A stretch of DNA of 64,000 bases from CAYWWM01 sp965198025 (GCA_965198025.1 OZ240237.1:682001-746000); one strand, 5' to 3'; shown: positions 51,426-60,196, counted from the stretch's first letter. Translations and numbers: made by a program. Notes: generated by a model not told the origin, from the sequence alone.

Positions 51426-52214
51426 ATGGCCTACCGTGTGTATCGAACGGGGTTTGAATTGGGTTTCGGATATGGGCTGACGCCTGTCGTCAAGAAACTC
51501 ATCATCGCCAATGTGGCTGTATTCGTAGCCAGCTTCCTCGGGCAGGCCGTGGGACTGGGGTCACTGTTCCGGCTCTTCATGCTGACGCCGCTCTCGGTCA
51601 CGCACGGTTTCGCCGTCTGGCAGCTTGCCACCTATATGTTCCTCCACGCCGGCTTCTGGCACATCCTCTTCAACATGTTCGGACTCTGGATGTTCGGGTG
51701 CGAGTTGGAACGCACCTGGGGCTCCCGGCGCTTCCTCCGCTACTACTTCCTGACCGGCATTGGCGCCGGCGTGACGATCGTCCTCCTGGGCCCCTTTTCT
51801 CCGATCCCCACAGTGGGTGCTTCCGGCGCCGTTTACGGAATCCTGCTCGCCTACGGCGTGCTATTCCCGAATCGGATCATTCTTGTCCCGATCTTCTTTT
51901 TCTTCTTTGTTCCGGTCCCCGCGAAGTATCTCGTCATGATTCTCGGCGGCATTGCGTTTCTTTCCACCTTGTCGAGTCCCGGGGACATGATCAGCCACAC
52001 GGGGCATCTGGGCGGCATGGTCTTCGGCCTGATTTATCTGCGCGGTAGGCCCTACTGGTTCGAACTGCGCAATCGGTACTACCGCTGGCGCCGGCAGCGG
52101 CTCCGCCGCCAGTTTGAAGTCTATATGCGGAGGCGCGGCGGACACTACGAACCGCCCGAGCTGCGCGAGCGGCCCGAGAAAGAAGACCCGCGCCGCGGCC
52201 CCTGGGTCAATTAG
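51426..52214 (+). CDS. rhomboid-family intramembrane serine protease
   Basis: This protein of about 262 residues has six membrane segments. AGFWHILFNMFGLWMFGCEL carries the conserved His and Asn, GASGAVYGILLAYG the catalytic Ser (GASG), and ISHTGHLGGMVFGLIYLRG the catalytic His of helix 6. It cleaves membrane proteins within the bilayer. The C-terminal cytosolic tail is very basic (RNRYYRWRRQRLRRQFEVYM). ATG 51426 is preferred to the GTG/ATG at 51402 because the homologous start is near it. It stands alone, divergent from mobA. Confidence 0.9.
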   Translation: MAYRVYRTGFELGFGYGLTPVVKKLIIANVAVFVASFLGQAVGLGSLFRLFMLTPLSVTHGFAVWQLATYMFLHAGFWHILFNMFGLWMFGCELERTWGSRRFLRYYFLTGIGAGVTIVLLGPFSPIPTVGASGAVYGILLAYGVLFPNRIILVPIFFFFFVPVPAKYLVMILGGIAFLSTLSSPGDMISHTGHLGGMVFGLIYLRGRPYWFELRNRYYRWRRQRLRRQFEVYMRRRGGHYEPPELRERPEKEDPRRGPWVN

Positions 52215-52263
52215 CCATGGAGCCGGTAGCCTCGGCTGTTCGTGCCCTGTCCAGGAGGGAATT

Positions 52264-52602
52264 ATGAAACTGCTTCTGCGAAGGTTCCCGTCTCTGGCGA
52301 CCGCATGGCTCGCCGTCCTCTTCGCTTGTTACCCGGGCTCCTCGCAAGCCACTTCTGAAGCGGACCCGGCTATGGTCCCGATCCTGGTGTGGCAACTGGA
52401 GCGCGGAGACACGGACTCAGCCGAGCAGCTCCTGCGGGACAACCTCGACCAGATCCAACCCCATCTGGAAGCCGTTCTGCGCATGAAGCAGTACTACGAG
52501 TTGCTCGGCTCCGATCCGGAGCGCTACAACGCCATTCGCCAGAGTCCGTGCTTTGAAATCTACCAGGCCCGCCCCGCCTCGCAGTACCAGACCGCCCGCT
52601 GA
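52264..52602 (+). CDS. small secreted hypothetical protein
   Basis: This 112-residue protein has a signal peptide (RFPSLATAWLAVLFACYPGS, about residues 7-30). The mature part is helical and charged, with DTDSAEQLLRDNLDQIQPHL and LRMKQYYELLGSDPERYNAI. I do not recognise the family. CAGGAGG stands 5-6 bases before the ATG. It lies between rhomboid and tyrS in the same direction. A longer ORF start at 52114 overlaps the rhomboid gene and is unlikely. Confidence 0.7.
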   Translation: MKLLLRRFPSLATAWLAVLFACYPGSSQATSEADPAMVPILVWQLERGDTDSAEQLLRDNLDQIQPHLEAVLRMKQYYELLGSDPERYNAIRQSPCFEIYQARPASQYQTAR

Positions 52603-52625
52603 CCGGCCTTCTTCCCAGGAGGTGC

Positions 52626-52631
52626 TATAAT
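52626..52631 (+). promoter_or_regulatory. -10 element 10 bases before the tyrS ATG
   Basis: GTGCTATAATCAG has TATAAT at 52626-52631 with TGC in front. The tyrS ATG is at 52642, so transcripts would carry a leader of only a few bases, like the TrmJ-like gene at 5180. Confidence 0.6.
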
Positions 52632-52641
52632 CAGCGCCGCG

Positions 52642-53907
52642 ATGGCTTCCGACTTGGATATCCAACAACAACTCGAGTACCTGCGGAAAGGAAGTATCGA
52701 GATCATCCGGGAAGAGGAACTGCAACAAAAGCTTCTCGATTCCGGCAAATCGCAGCACCCGTTGCGTGTCAAAGCAGGCTTTGATCCCACCGCCCCGGAC
52801 CTCCACCTCGGGCACACGGTTCTGCTTCGCAAGCTGAAACACTTCCAGGACCTGGGTCACACCGTCATTTTTCTCATCGGGGACTTCACCGGCATGATCG
52901 GCGATCCCAGCGGACGCTCTGCCACCCGGCCTCCGCTCACGCGCGAGGAAGTCGCGGCCAACGCCGAGACCTACAAATCGCAGGTCTTCAAAATTCTCGA
53001 TCCCGGCAAGACCCGTGTCGAGTTCAACAGCACGTGGCTTGCGAAGCTTTCGAGCGTGGACGTCGCTCTTCTCTGCTCGCGCTACACCGTGGCGCAGATG
53101 CTCGAGCGCGACTACTTTGCGAACCGCTACAGGAAGGGCGTACCCATTTCCATCCACGAATTGCTCTATCCGCTCTTTCAAGGGTATGACTCAGTCGTCC
53201 TGGAAGCCGACGCTGAGCTGGGCGGAACCGACCAGAAGTTCAACCTCCTCGTGGGGCGCGACCTCCAGCGCGAGTACGGTCAGGCGTCGCAGATCGTCAT
53301 GACGGTGCCCATACTCGAAGGCACCGACGGCGTGCAGAAAATGTCGAAGTCGCTCGGCAACTCCATCGGACTGACCGAGCCTCCCTCGGAGATGTTTGGC
53401 AAGGTCATGTCCATCTCCGATGAGATGATGTACCGCTACTACGAGTTGCTGACGGACCTGAGCCTGGCCGAGATCGCCGCCATGCGCCGCAAGGCCGCAT
53501 CCGGCTCGGCGCATCCCATGGAGCTCAAGGTTGAGCTGGCGCGGCGAATCGTCTCCGAGTTCCACTCGGCCCAGGCGGCCAGGGGAGCCGAGGACAACTT
53601 CCGCCGAGTGTTTCAGCAGCGGCAGACCCCCATGGAAGTTGAAACCCGCTCCGTCCTGCTCGATTCCATTCTGGCCACCTCCGCGCAGCTGGGAGACCAT
53701 CTCATCAAGGTAGACCGCATGCTGGCGAAGGCGGGCCTCTCTTCCTCAGCCAGCGAGGCTGGCCGGAAAGTGGCGGAAGGAGCGGTCTCGATCAACGGCG
53801 AGCGCTGGAAGAAGCCGGTCTACCCGCTGCCCGACGGCCAGCGGGAGCTTCTGGTGCAGGTGGGCCGGCAGCACAAGAAGGTCCTGCTCAAATCGTCCAA
53901 CGGTTGA
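52642..53907 (+). CDS. tyrS: tyrosine--tRNA ligase
   Basis: This 421-residue class I synthetase shows GFDPTAPDLHLGHTVLLRKL (HIGH-like HLGH), GDFTGMIGDPSGRSATRPPL, ELLYPLFQGYDSVVLEADAE (tyrosine site), GGTDQKFNLLVGRDLQREYG and GVQKMSKSLGNSI (KMSKS). The C-terminal S4-type RNA-binding domain (MLAKAGLSSSASEAGRKVAE, then GAVSINGERW) binds tRNA-Tyr. This is the TyrZ-like bacterial form (HLGH, KMSKS). It probably has a very short leader. Confidence 0.96.
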   Translation: MASDLDIQQQLEYLRKGSIEIIREEELQQKLLDSGKSQHPLRVKAGFDPTAPDLHLGHTVLLRKLKHFQDLGHTVIFLIGDFTGMIGDPSGRSATRPPLTREEVAANAETYKSQVFKILDPGKTRVEFNSTWLAKLSSVDVALLCSRYTVAQMLERDYFANRYRKGVPISIHELLYPLFQGYDSVVLEADAELGGTDQKFNLLVGRDLQREYGQASQIVMTVPILEGTDGVQKMSKSLGNSIGLTEPPSEMFGKVMSISDEMMYRYYELLTDLSLAEIAAMRRKAASGSAHPMELKVELARRIVSEFHSAQAARGAEDNFRRVFQQRQTPMEVETRSVLLDSILATSAQLGDHLIKVDRMLAKAGLSSSASEAGRKVAEGAVSINGERWKKPVYPLPDGQRELLVQVGRQHKKVLLKSSNG

Positions 53908-53952
53908 TCCGTCCGATGCAGTCTGCAGGGCGCTCTGTGGCACAATGGACTC

Positions 53953-54558
53953 ATGACTCCCGCCAGAATTCGCGTCAAACTGGTTTCCGAAGCAGCCGAG
54001 TACATCTCGGTCACGCACGTTGTGCAAAGGGATTTCGACCTCGGGGAACTCATCGAGATGATGCTGCCGGTGCTGGGGAAGGACGTGCAGCGAATCCGGC
54101 AAATTCTCGGGGCGGGTACGCTATCGAACGGCGAGTACCGCTATCGGTGGGACCCGTTCGAGGCGTTCGAGGAAGACATTGAAGCGCTGCTCGAGACCTT
54201 CCCGGACCCGGAGCCCTCGCGCTCGTTCGACCCGCAGAACTGCTTTCTGGTCCGTTTCCGCTGCGGCATCGACACGTTGGACCTGCCGCGCGAGAACGCC
54301 ACGAAACGGCCACTATTCGGACGGCAGAGTTTCTGGGACGGCTTGCTGGCCCTGGCCGGAGAGGCGGTCCGTTACGCCGAGTATTCCTATGGCGACCGCG
54401 CCGATGTCTTTGCAATGCCACTCGACCACGAGCGCACCGAGCAGCTCCACGGATTGCTTCCTCTCCTCAAGCCGAAAAGCGCTGCCGAACAATTGCACCG
54501 ATTCCGCCCGGAACGCGTTGAGTGGCTCAGCCATCGGGAAAGAAACCGGATAGCGTGA
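53953..54558 (+). CDS. conserved hypothetical protein
   Basis: This 201-residue soluble protein has N-terminal VKLVSEAAEYISVTHVVQRD then FDLGELIEMMLPVLGKD, and later RIRQILGAGTLSNGEYRYRW and FEAFEEDIEALLETFPDPEP. There is no signal peptide, membrane segment or motif I can name. It is downstream of tyrS by 45 bp in the same direction and convergent with lysC (4-bp gap). Similar small proteins occur in Acidobacteriota genomes, to my recollection. Function unknown. Confidence 0.6.
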   Translation: MTPARIRVKLVSEAAEYISVTHVVQRDFDLGELIEMMLPVLGKDVQRIRQILGAGTLSNGEYRYRWDPFEAFEEDIEALLETFPDPEPSRSFDPQNCFLVRFRCGIDTLDLPRENATKRPLFGRQSFWDGLLALAGEAVRYAEYSYGDRADVFAMPLDHERTEQLHGLLPLLKPKSAAEQLHRFRPERVEWLSHRERNRIA

Positions 54559-54562
54559 TAGC

Positions 54563-55963
54563 CTACCGGCCCGCCCAGATGAATTTTTGATGGATTGCTT
54601 TGACCGCGGCCACGCGGTCCTTGGCCGAGACCACGCAGGAAATGTTGGATTCGGAAGAGCCCTGCGCGATGGCGATGACGTTGACCTTCACCGATCCCAG
54701 TGCTCCGAAAAGCTGCGCCGCGATGCCCGGTGCCCCTCGCATCCCCTCTCCGATGAGCGCGACGGCAGCCACGTCCTCGGACTCGATCGGCTTCAGATAC
54801 CCGTGGCTGAACTCGAGCTGAAACTCTTCCTCCAGGGTCGTCCTGGCCATCTGCGCCGCCGCTTGCGGTACCAAAAAACAAAAACTGTCCTGGTACGAGG
54901 CCTGCGTCACCATCAGAATCTGTACGTTGGAATGCGAAAGCGCCTCAAACGTACGCGCAAACAGCTCCGTTGTTCCCGGAGTCCCGTGGCTCCGAAGCGT
55001 GAGTAGGGTGACGGGCGCCAGGGACGTAACGGCTTTGGGTCCGCTGGCGCTATCCGGGCGCGGCGGCCCGATCCGCGTTCCCGGTTTCTCGGGAGCGAAC
55101 GTGTTCTTGATCCAGACGGGAATCATGCGCGAAGCGAGTGGCGCGATCGTCTTGTAGTGCAGCACCTTGGCCCCGAAGTGCGAAAGCTCAGCGGCTTCCT
55201 CATAGGAAATCTCGCTCAGGATGCGCGCGTCTCCGACGGTCTTGGGGTCCGCGCTCAGGACGCCGTCTACGTCGGTCCAGATCCAGAGCTCATCCGCGTC
55301 GAGCGCCGAGGCAATCAGCGAGGCGGAATAGTCCGACCCCCCGCGCCCGAGCGTGCTGCGGATTCCATCCTGCGTGGCGCCGAGGAACCCGGTCACGACG
55401 GGCACGCAGTTCATCTCGAGCAGCCGCAGCAGGACGCGGCGGGTTGCGGCGCGGGTCTGCTCCGGCAGTGCATGCGCTTCCCCGAAGTTATTATCGGTCA
55501 CGATGCAGGAAGACGAGTCTACGGCCTGCGCCGAGATTCCCTGGCCTCGCAAGTAGCTGGCCACGACCATGGACGATAGCCGTTCTCCCACGGACAAGCC
55601 GACGTCCATGGCTCGCAACGGCAGGTCCCGCAAAAGCGCCATGCCCGCGCACAGGTTATGGAATTCCGTCAGGAGTTCCTCAGCCGCCTTCGCCACCGAG
55701 TCCCGCTCCCGACCAGAGAGCAATTCCTCGATGGCCCGGAAATGCTTCTCCCGCAGATAGCAGAGCTTCTCCTGCATGCCGCGCTCGTCGCCGCTGGCCG
55801 CCAGCCGTGCCGCTTGCAGCAGCGTTTCCGTCACCGTGCTCATCGCCGACAGCACGACCACCACCGGCGCGCGCTCGCGAGAAGCGCCCGCGACGATTTC
55901 CCGGACGGCAGCGATCGAGCGCGCATCGCCCACCGACGTTCCCCCGAACTTCATGACCAGCAT
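54563..55963 (-). CDS. lysC: aspartate kinase
   Basis: This protein of about 466 residues catalyses the first step of Lys/Thr/Met synthesis. VMKFGGTSVGDARSIAAVRE is the kinase N-terminus (KFGGTS), VTGFLGATQDGIRSTLGRGG then SDYSASLIASALDADELWIW carries the aspartate and ATP sites, and TDVDGVLSADPKTV follows. Two ACT domains at the C-terminus (LTLRSHGTPGTTELFARTFE ... GAPGIAAQLFGALGSVKVNV) would bind regulatory amino acids. ATG 55963 is chosen because AAGGA is 9 bases upstream and KFGGTS follows at once; the ORF to 56152 is extended by accident. No catalytic residue looks lost. Confidence 0.93.
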   Translation of the reverse strand: MLVMKFGGTSVGDARSIAAVREIVAGASRERAPVVVVLSAMSTVTETLLQAARLAASGDERGMQEKLCYLREKHFRAIEELLSGRERDSVAKAAEELLTEFHNLCAGMALLRDLPLRAMDVGLSVGERLSSMVVASYLRGQGISAQAVDSSSCIVTDNNFGEAHALPEQTRAATRRVLLRLLEMNCVPVVTGFLGATQDGIRSTLGRGGSDYSASLIASALDADELWIWTDVDGVLSADPKTVGDARILSEISYEEAAELSHFGAKVLHYKTIAPLASRMIPVWIKNTFAPEKPGTRIGPPRPDSASGPKAVTSLAPVTLLTLRSHGTPGTTELFARTFEALSHSNVQILMVTQASYQDSFCFLVPQAAAQMARTTLEEEFQLEFSHGYLKPIESEDVAAVALIGEGMRGAPGIAAQLFGALGSVKVNVIAIAQGSSESNISCVVSAKDRVAAVKAIHQKFIWAGR

Positions 55964-55997
55964 TGCTTGAATTCCTTCATGGATAGATTGCCTCGGC

Positions 55998-56966
55998 TCA
56001 CACACCCGAGAGCAAGAGCGCCACCTCGCCCAGGAACCGGTCCATCTGCTCTTCCTGATCGTTTGCTGCAAAGCGCACGACGAAATGCCGGGCGCCGGCT
56101 TGGGCGAAGGCTTGCAGAAACTCGGCGCAGCGTTCCGGTTCACCGGCCTCATGGCCCTGCGTGCGCGCGGCCGCGGCAGCGTTCGCCGGCCCGTAGTATG
56201 CCCGGAGAAAGGCTTCCATTTCGCTCTCAGCCTGGGTCCGGTCGGGGTTCACGTTCAGCGTGACGTACAGCACCCGAAGCAGGGAGTCGGGGTCTCGTCC
56301 GGCCGCCGCGCAAAATCCACACAGCCGTTCCCAATCCCTGGAGAATTCCTGCACGTTCGGGCTGATCGGCAGCCAGCCGTCGGCGAACCGTGCGATGCGT
56401 CGCAACGGGCGCTCAGCCGCTCCGGCCAGCAGCACAGGAGGCCCGCCCGTGCGGCCGGGAAGTGGGTGGAGCACCGCCGGATCAACAACAAAACGCTTGC
56501 CGTGGAACGTAAACGGCCTTCCCGTCCACAATCCCTTCATGATCCGCAGGCCTTCTTCCTGGAGCGCACCCCGCCTTCCGTGTTCTACGCCGCAAGCCGC
56601 GTACTCGGCGCGCACGGCGGCATTCGGCGGCCCAAGCCCCAGACCGAATAGCAGCCTCCCGCCGCTCAACAGGTCCAGGTTCCCAACCGCATGCGCCAGC
56701 GGCACCGGATGCCGCAAAGCCGAAAGGTAGACTGCGGTTCCCAACTGAACGCGCTGGGTTCGCGCCGCAACAGCGGACAAGGTGGTCAGAGCTTCGAACC
56801 GCGGACGTGCCAGGATGCTGTCCCCGATCCAGACGGAATCAAATCCTTGCTGTTCGGCGCGCACGGCGAGGTCGATCATGCGAGTCACGTCGGCGCGGCC
56901 GTCGGCCGAGCGCATCACGGCATCGCGCGTAGGGATCAGATAGCCGAACTGGAGGGGACGAGCCAT
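55998..56966 (-). CDS. LLM-class flavin-dependent oxidoreductase
   Basis: This 322-residue luciferase-like monooxygenase fold has FGYLIPTRDAVMRSADGRAD, RAEQQGFDSVWIGDSIL, LTTLSAVAARTQRVQLGTAV (substrate/cofactor sheet), HAVGNLDLLSGGRLLFGLGL and ADGWLPISPNVQEF. This resembles F420- or FMN-dependent oxidoreductases of the luciferase superfamily. The window also encodes a DUF385 protein, so F420 use is possible. Substrate unknown. It lies between lysC and glpX on the same strand, with a gap of 26 bp to glpX. Confidence 0.88.
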   Translation of the reverse strand: MARPLQFGYLIPTRDAVMRSADGRADVTRMIDLAVRAEQQGFDSVWIGDSILARPRFEALTTLSAVAARTQRVQLGTAVYLSALRHPVPLAHAVGNLDLLSGGRLLFGLGLGPPNAAVRAEYAACGVEHGRRGALQEEGLRIMKGLWTGRPFTFHGKRFVVDPAVLHPLPGRTGGPPVLLAGAAERPLRRIARFADGWLPISPNVQEFSRDWERLCGFCAAAGRDPDSLLRVLYVTLNVNPDRTQAESEMEAFLRAYYGPANAAAAARTQGHEAGEPERCAEFLQAFAQAGARHFVVRFAANDQEEQMDRFLGEVALLLSGV

Positions 56967-56992
56967 TCGCCTTGGATTAGTGCTGGCACTCT

Positions 56993-57976
56993 CTAGTGGA
57001 ACTGCACCTTGACGTCGGGCCGTCTCTCGAGGTGAACCGTGTCCACGAACCGCACTTTGGCCGAAGTGCTGGTCATGACGAGCGATTGGGTCCGGGTTCC
57101 GTCGCCGAAGAAGCGCACGCCGCGCAGCAGGTTTCCATCGGTGATGCCGGTAGCGGCAAAAACGATCTGCTTGCCGGGCGCAAGGTCGGCCGTGGAGTAG
57201 ATGCGTTTCGGATCGGTGACGCCCATGGCTTGGGCGCGCTCCAGCAGTTCCGGCTTGTCGAGAACCAGCCGGGCAACGATTTCCCCGTTCAGGCAGCGAA
57301 GCGCCGCAGCCGTGATGACGCCTTCGGGAGCTCCTCCGATGCCCATCACCGCGTGGACGCCGGTTCCGAGCACAGCAACCGAAATGCCGGCCGAGAGGTC
57401 ACCGTCGGTTATGAGACGGATACGGGCGCCGGCTGCCCGGATTTCGTCAATGAGTTTGTGATGTCTTGGTCTGTCGAGTACGATCACGACAAGATCCTCC
57501 ACGCCGCGGCTCAGCCGCCGGGCGATGGCGCGCAGATTGTCTTTCACTGGAGCGTCCAGGTCGACGGCCATCTTACACGACGGTCCCACAATGATCTTCT
57601 CCATGTAGCAAACCGGCGCATTGAGCAGGCCGCCTCGCTCGCTCGCCGCCAGCACCGCGATCGCATTGGCTGCGCCCGTGGCGCAGAGGTTCGTTCCCTC
57701 GAGCGGGTCCACGGCGATGTCGACTTGCGGCAGAAGAGTAGAAGAGGCGTTGCCTAGGCCGAGCTTTTCACCGATATAAAGCATCGGCGCTTCATCCCGC
57801 TCGCCTTCCCCGATGACGACGGTTCCATCGATCGGGACTCGGTCAAAGGCTCGCCGCATAGCTTCCACGGCCACCTGATCGGACTTGTGCGCGTTGCCCT
57901 CGCCCATCGTCCGTGCCGCAGAGATAGCGGCTTTCTCGACCACGCGAAGAAACTCCAACGAAAGTTCGAATTCCAT
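56993..57976 (-). CDS. glpX: class II fructose-1,6-bisphosphatase GlpX
   Basis: This protein of about 327 residues is a gluconeogenic phosphatase. It reads KAAISAARTMGEGNAHKSDQ, then AVEAMRRAFDRVPIDGTVVI, GEGERDEAPMLYIGEKLG (metal site), VDIAVDPLEGTNLCATGAAN (DPLEGT) and GIGGAPEGVITAAALRCLNG. ATG 57976 is chosen over 58057 since the family starts at MEFELSLEFLRVVEKAA. It may also act on sedoheptulose-1,7-bisphosphate. It is encoded near an orphan biotin carrier, 113 bp away. Confidence 0.93.
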   Translation of the reverse strand: MEFELSLEFLRVVEKAAISAARTMGEGNAHKSDQVAVEAMRRAFDRVPIDGTVVIGEGERDEAPMLYIGEKLGLGNASSTLLPQVDIAVDPLEGTNLCATGAANAIAVLAASERGGLLNAPVCYMEKIIVGPSCKMAVDLDAPVKDNLRAIARRLSRGVEDLVVIVLDRPRHHKLIDEIRAAGARIRLITDGDLSAGISVAVLGTGVHAVMGIGGAPEGVITAAALRCLNGEIVARLVLDKPELLERAQAMGVTDPKRIYSTADLAPGKQIVFAATGITDGNLLRGVRFFGDGTRTQSLVMTSTSAKVRFVDTVHLERRPDVKVQFH

Positions 57977-58089
57977 TTCTCCATTCTCCAGCTTGCTCGG
58001 GGAACCAGTTCCCCCAATCGGGCCGGATGCAACAAAGCCAACGGCGTGGTTCCTCAAGCGGTGTTCCGGCCGAGATCATGACAAGACGC

Positions 58090-58305
58090 CTATTCAATGA
58101 CCGCCAGCACCGTGTCGGACTCCACCGATTGCCCTACCGCGACCTTGATTTCTGTCACGGTGCCTGACGCTGGAGCTACGACGGGGATCTCCATCTTCAT
58201 CGCTTCGAGCACCAGAATGACCTGATCCTCTTCGACTTTGTCTCCAACCTTACACTCGATCTGGAACACTTTCCCCACCATGGGGGCAATCACCGATTCC
58301 GCCAT
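58090..58305 (-). CDS. biotin carboxyl carrier domain protein
   Basis: This 71-residue protein is almost exactly one biotinyl domain. Residues 1-15 (AESVIAPMVGKVFQIECKVG) and the biotin site EAMKM (Lys 37) within EEDQVILVLEAMKMEIPVVA are diagnostic, and a closing strand GTVTEIKVAVGQSVESDTVL completes the barrel. It carries CO2 for a biotin-dependent carboxylase. Its neighbours are glpX and nitrile hydratase, but the acyl-CoA carboxyltransferase subunit at 61028-62581 is a likely partner 2.7 kb away on the same strand. No biotin carboxylase is in the window. Confidence 0.9.
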   Translation of the reverse strand: MAESVIAPMVGKVFQIECKVGDKVEEDQVILVLEAMKMEIPVVAPASGTVTEIKVAVGQSVESDTVLAVIE

Positions 58306-58450
58306 TCCGGTCTCCTTCTTTGGATTGCGTGGGAACCTTTTGCGGCCAGCTTTACCCTGCGCGAACCCGAATCCAGCATACTACCACCAACGCCCCGAAC
58401 GGAGAAAGGTATGCACTTGCTCGACTTGGCAGCGGAAGGAAACGGGACCT

Positions 58451-58855
58451 TTACGGATGTTCGGATTCGGATGCGGGAGGTTCCGGCCGCAAAACCACCG
58501 GTTTGCCGTGCGGAGTGTGGCGGTAGGCGTCGGCCCAGGCTTCCTTGCGGGTGAGCAGCTCCGCCGGATTACTCAGGCCCTTTGCCGTGACCAGGCGTTC
58601 GAGTGTCGCCAGCCAGTGCTGATAATAACGGGAGCCGTCGTCCGGTTCGCCGCGGTCCACGGCGGCCTGCAGCTCATCGGCGAGCGCCGCGGCCCACTCC
58701 TTCCAGGTGAAGTGCCCCTGCTGGGAAAGCTTCACGGCCAGCGCGAACGCCTGCGCCTGCCACGGCTCGGCAAACACCGGTCCTTCGTCGTCGCGGGGCA
58801 GCTGCGGCAGGGCAGCCAGCCGCTCCGCATCGGATTGTGCTTTAGGCTGGCTCAA
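58451..58855 (-). CDS. nitrile hydratase accessory protein
   Basis: This 134-residue protein of the NthE/P14K type opens LAALPQLPRDDEGPVFAEPW, then QAQAFALAVKLSQQGHFTWK and EWAAALADELQAAVDRGEPD, ending YYQHWLATLERLVTAKGLSN. It resembles the N-terminal part of beta subunits and acts as a metallochaperone for cobalt insertion or alpha-subunit activation. It is third in nthA-nthB-accessory; its start overlaps nthB by 14 bp, so translation is coupled. Confidence 0.85.
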   Translation of the reverse strand: MSQPKAQSDAERLAALPQLPRDDEGPVFAEPWQAQAFALAVKLSQQGHFTWKEWAAALADELQAAVDRGEPDDGSRYYQHWLATLERLVTAKGLSNPAELLTRKEAWADAYRHTPHGKPVVLRPEPPASESEHP

Positions 58856-59504
58856 GGTATTCGTCCCACAGGTCTAGATGCACTTTGTCTTGCGGCTTGG
58901 CTTGCTCGCCCCACAATTCCCGCGCGTCGAACCGTACGGAGTAAACGTGCTGCGGCCGGCCGGGCAGTCCGTGCGCGACGGCATCGGGCAGCGGGAAGAC
59001 GCCGTAATCGCGCTGGATCGTTCCGAAGCGTCCCCTTGCGTAGCGCGGCAAACGGGTGAACCCGGTCGGGTGCATGTTCCGTGTGCGGATGCGCTGTCCG
59101 GCTTGAAAGTGCGCTGGCGCTCCCGTGCGGTTTCTTCCCGCGAAGCGTCCTTGCGTGTACAGCGGCACGACCCGATCGGCGCTGAGCAGTGGAGTGTCCT
59201 TGGCCGAGCCCGCGGACGCCCGACCGCTGTCGATTTCTTCCTGCGACACCATCCCGGTCTTGACCAGCAACTCGACCATCCGCTGGTACCATCGCTCGTA
59301 GTAGCTCATGCGGTAGTAGTCCGCCGAGTCCCACTGCTCGCTTTGTGCGCGGGCGATGTACCCGGTCACTCTGCGGAACGGCCCCAGCGCCCGGTTGAGC
59401 GCGTAGATGCGACTCTCCCACACTTGATGGAACACCGGCCCGGTTCTGTAATACGGCACCGGCCCAAAGTTTTGCATCCCGCCGATATCGTGCGGCCCGT
59501 TCAT
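58842..59504 (-). CDS. nthB: nitrile hydratase beta subunit
   Basis: This protein is 220 residues. MNGPHDIGGMQNFGPVPYYR is the universal beta-subunit start. Further blocks are HQVWESRIYALNRALGPFRR, YYERWYQRMVELLVKTGMVS and QRIRTRNMHPTGFTRLPRYA (Arg-rich loop near the metal). HVYSVRFDARELWGEQAKPQ then DKVHLDLWDEYLEPA is the SH3-like C-terminus. It forms the heterodimer that hydrates nitriles to amides with the alpha subunit. It overlaps nthA by 4 bp (ATGA). It has no signal peptide, unlike the alpha subunit. Confidence 0.92.
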   Translation of the reverse strand: MNGPHDIGGMQNFGPVPYYRTGPVFHQVWESRIYALNRALGPFRRVTGYIARAQSEQWDSADYYRMSYYERWYQRMVELLVKTGMVSQEEIDSGRASAGSAKDTPLLSADRVVPLYTQGRFAGRNRTGAPAHFQAGQRIRTRNMHPTGFTRLPRYARGRFGTIQRDYGVFPLPDAVAHGLPGRPQHVYSVRFDARELWGEQAKPQDKVHLDLWDEYLEPA

Positions 59505-60196
59505 GCTTGGCCTCCTTGCGGTGCTTCGATCTTGGTCACTCCAATCATGGCGTCGCGTGTCACGAGCGCGGCCAGTTGTTCCTCGCTCAGGCTCTCCGTT
59601 CCCGCCGGACGCTCCGGCAGGACGATATATCGCAGGTCGGCGGTGCTGTCCCAGACGCGCACCTCGACATCCTCCGGCAATTCCAGCCCTAGCTCCTTTA
59701 GCACCCCGCGAGGGTCAATCACCGTGCGCGAGCGATAGGCCGTGGACTTGTACCACATCGGCGGCAATCCCAGTACCGACCACGGATAGCACGAGCACAG
59801 CGTGCAGACGATCACATTGTGCACCTGTGGCGTGTTCTCGACCGCCACCATACGCTCGCCCTGCTGTCCCCCGAAGCCCATCTCTTCGATCGCGGCATCC
59901 GTGTCGGCGAGCAGGTGCTGCTTGAACGCCGGGTCGGACCAAGCCCGCGCAATGATCCGCGCCCCGATGTGCGGCCCCAGCCGCGTCTCGTAGGTCTCGA
60001 CCACCGCGTCGAGCGCCTGTGGGTCCACGTACCCTTTCTCGACCAGCAGCGATTCCAGCGCCTTTACCCGCAGCGTCATGTCCGACGGCGCCGCTTGATG
60101 CTCGTGCTCCTGCCCGCGCGCGTGCCCGCCGCCCGCCGCCACTCCTGCCGCCGCCGCAGCCGCCGTCGTCAAAAAATCCCGCCGTGTCGCTCCCAT
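59501..60196 (-). CDS. nthA: nitrile hydratase alpha subunit with a Tat signal
   Basis: This 231-residue protein contains the metal-binding VCTLCSC followed by YPWSVLGLPP; Cys 131, 134 and 136 ligate the metal, and Thr in the CTLCSC motif indicates the cobalt-type enzyme. IDPRGVLKELGLELPEDVEV is typical of alpha subunits. The N-terminus is unusual: TRRDFLTT (residues 4-11), a hydrophobic AAAAAAAGVAAGGG run and a His-rich stretch form a twin-arginine signal peptide. The mature protein would begin near residue 28. Alpha, beta and accessory genes overlap in one operon. Exported or membrane-anchored nitrile hydratase would be exceptional, since known ones are cytoplasmic. No lesion is seen. Confidence 0.88.
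   Translation of the reverse strand: MGATRRDFLTTAAAAAAGVAAGGGHARGQEHEHQAAPSDMTLRVKALESLLVEKGYVDPQALDAVVETYETRLGPHIGARIIARAWSDPAFKQHLLADTDAAIEEMGFGGQQGERMVAVENTPQVHNVIVCTLCSCYPWSVLGLPPMWYKSTAYRSRTVIDPRGVLKELGLELPEDVEVRVWDSTADLRYIVLPERPAGTESLSEEQLAALVTRDAMIGVTKIEAPQGGQA

Noticed and set aside
55964..56152. Upstream part of the lysC ORF
   Set aside because: The 63 extra residues lie over the LLM oxidoreductase gene and do not match aspartate kinases.
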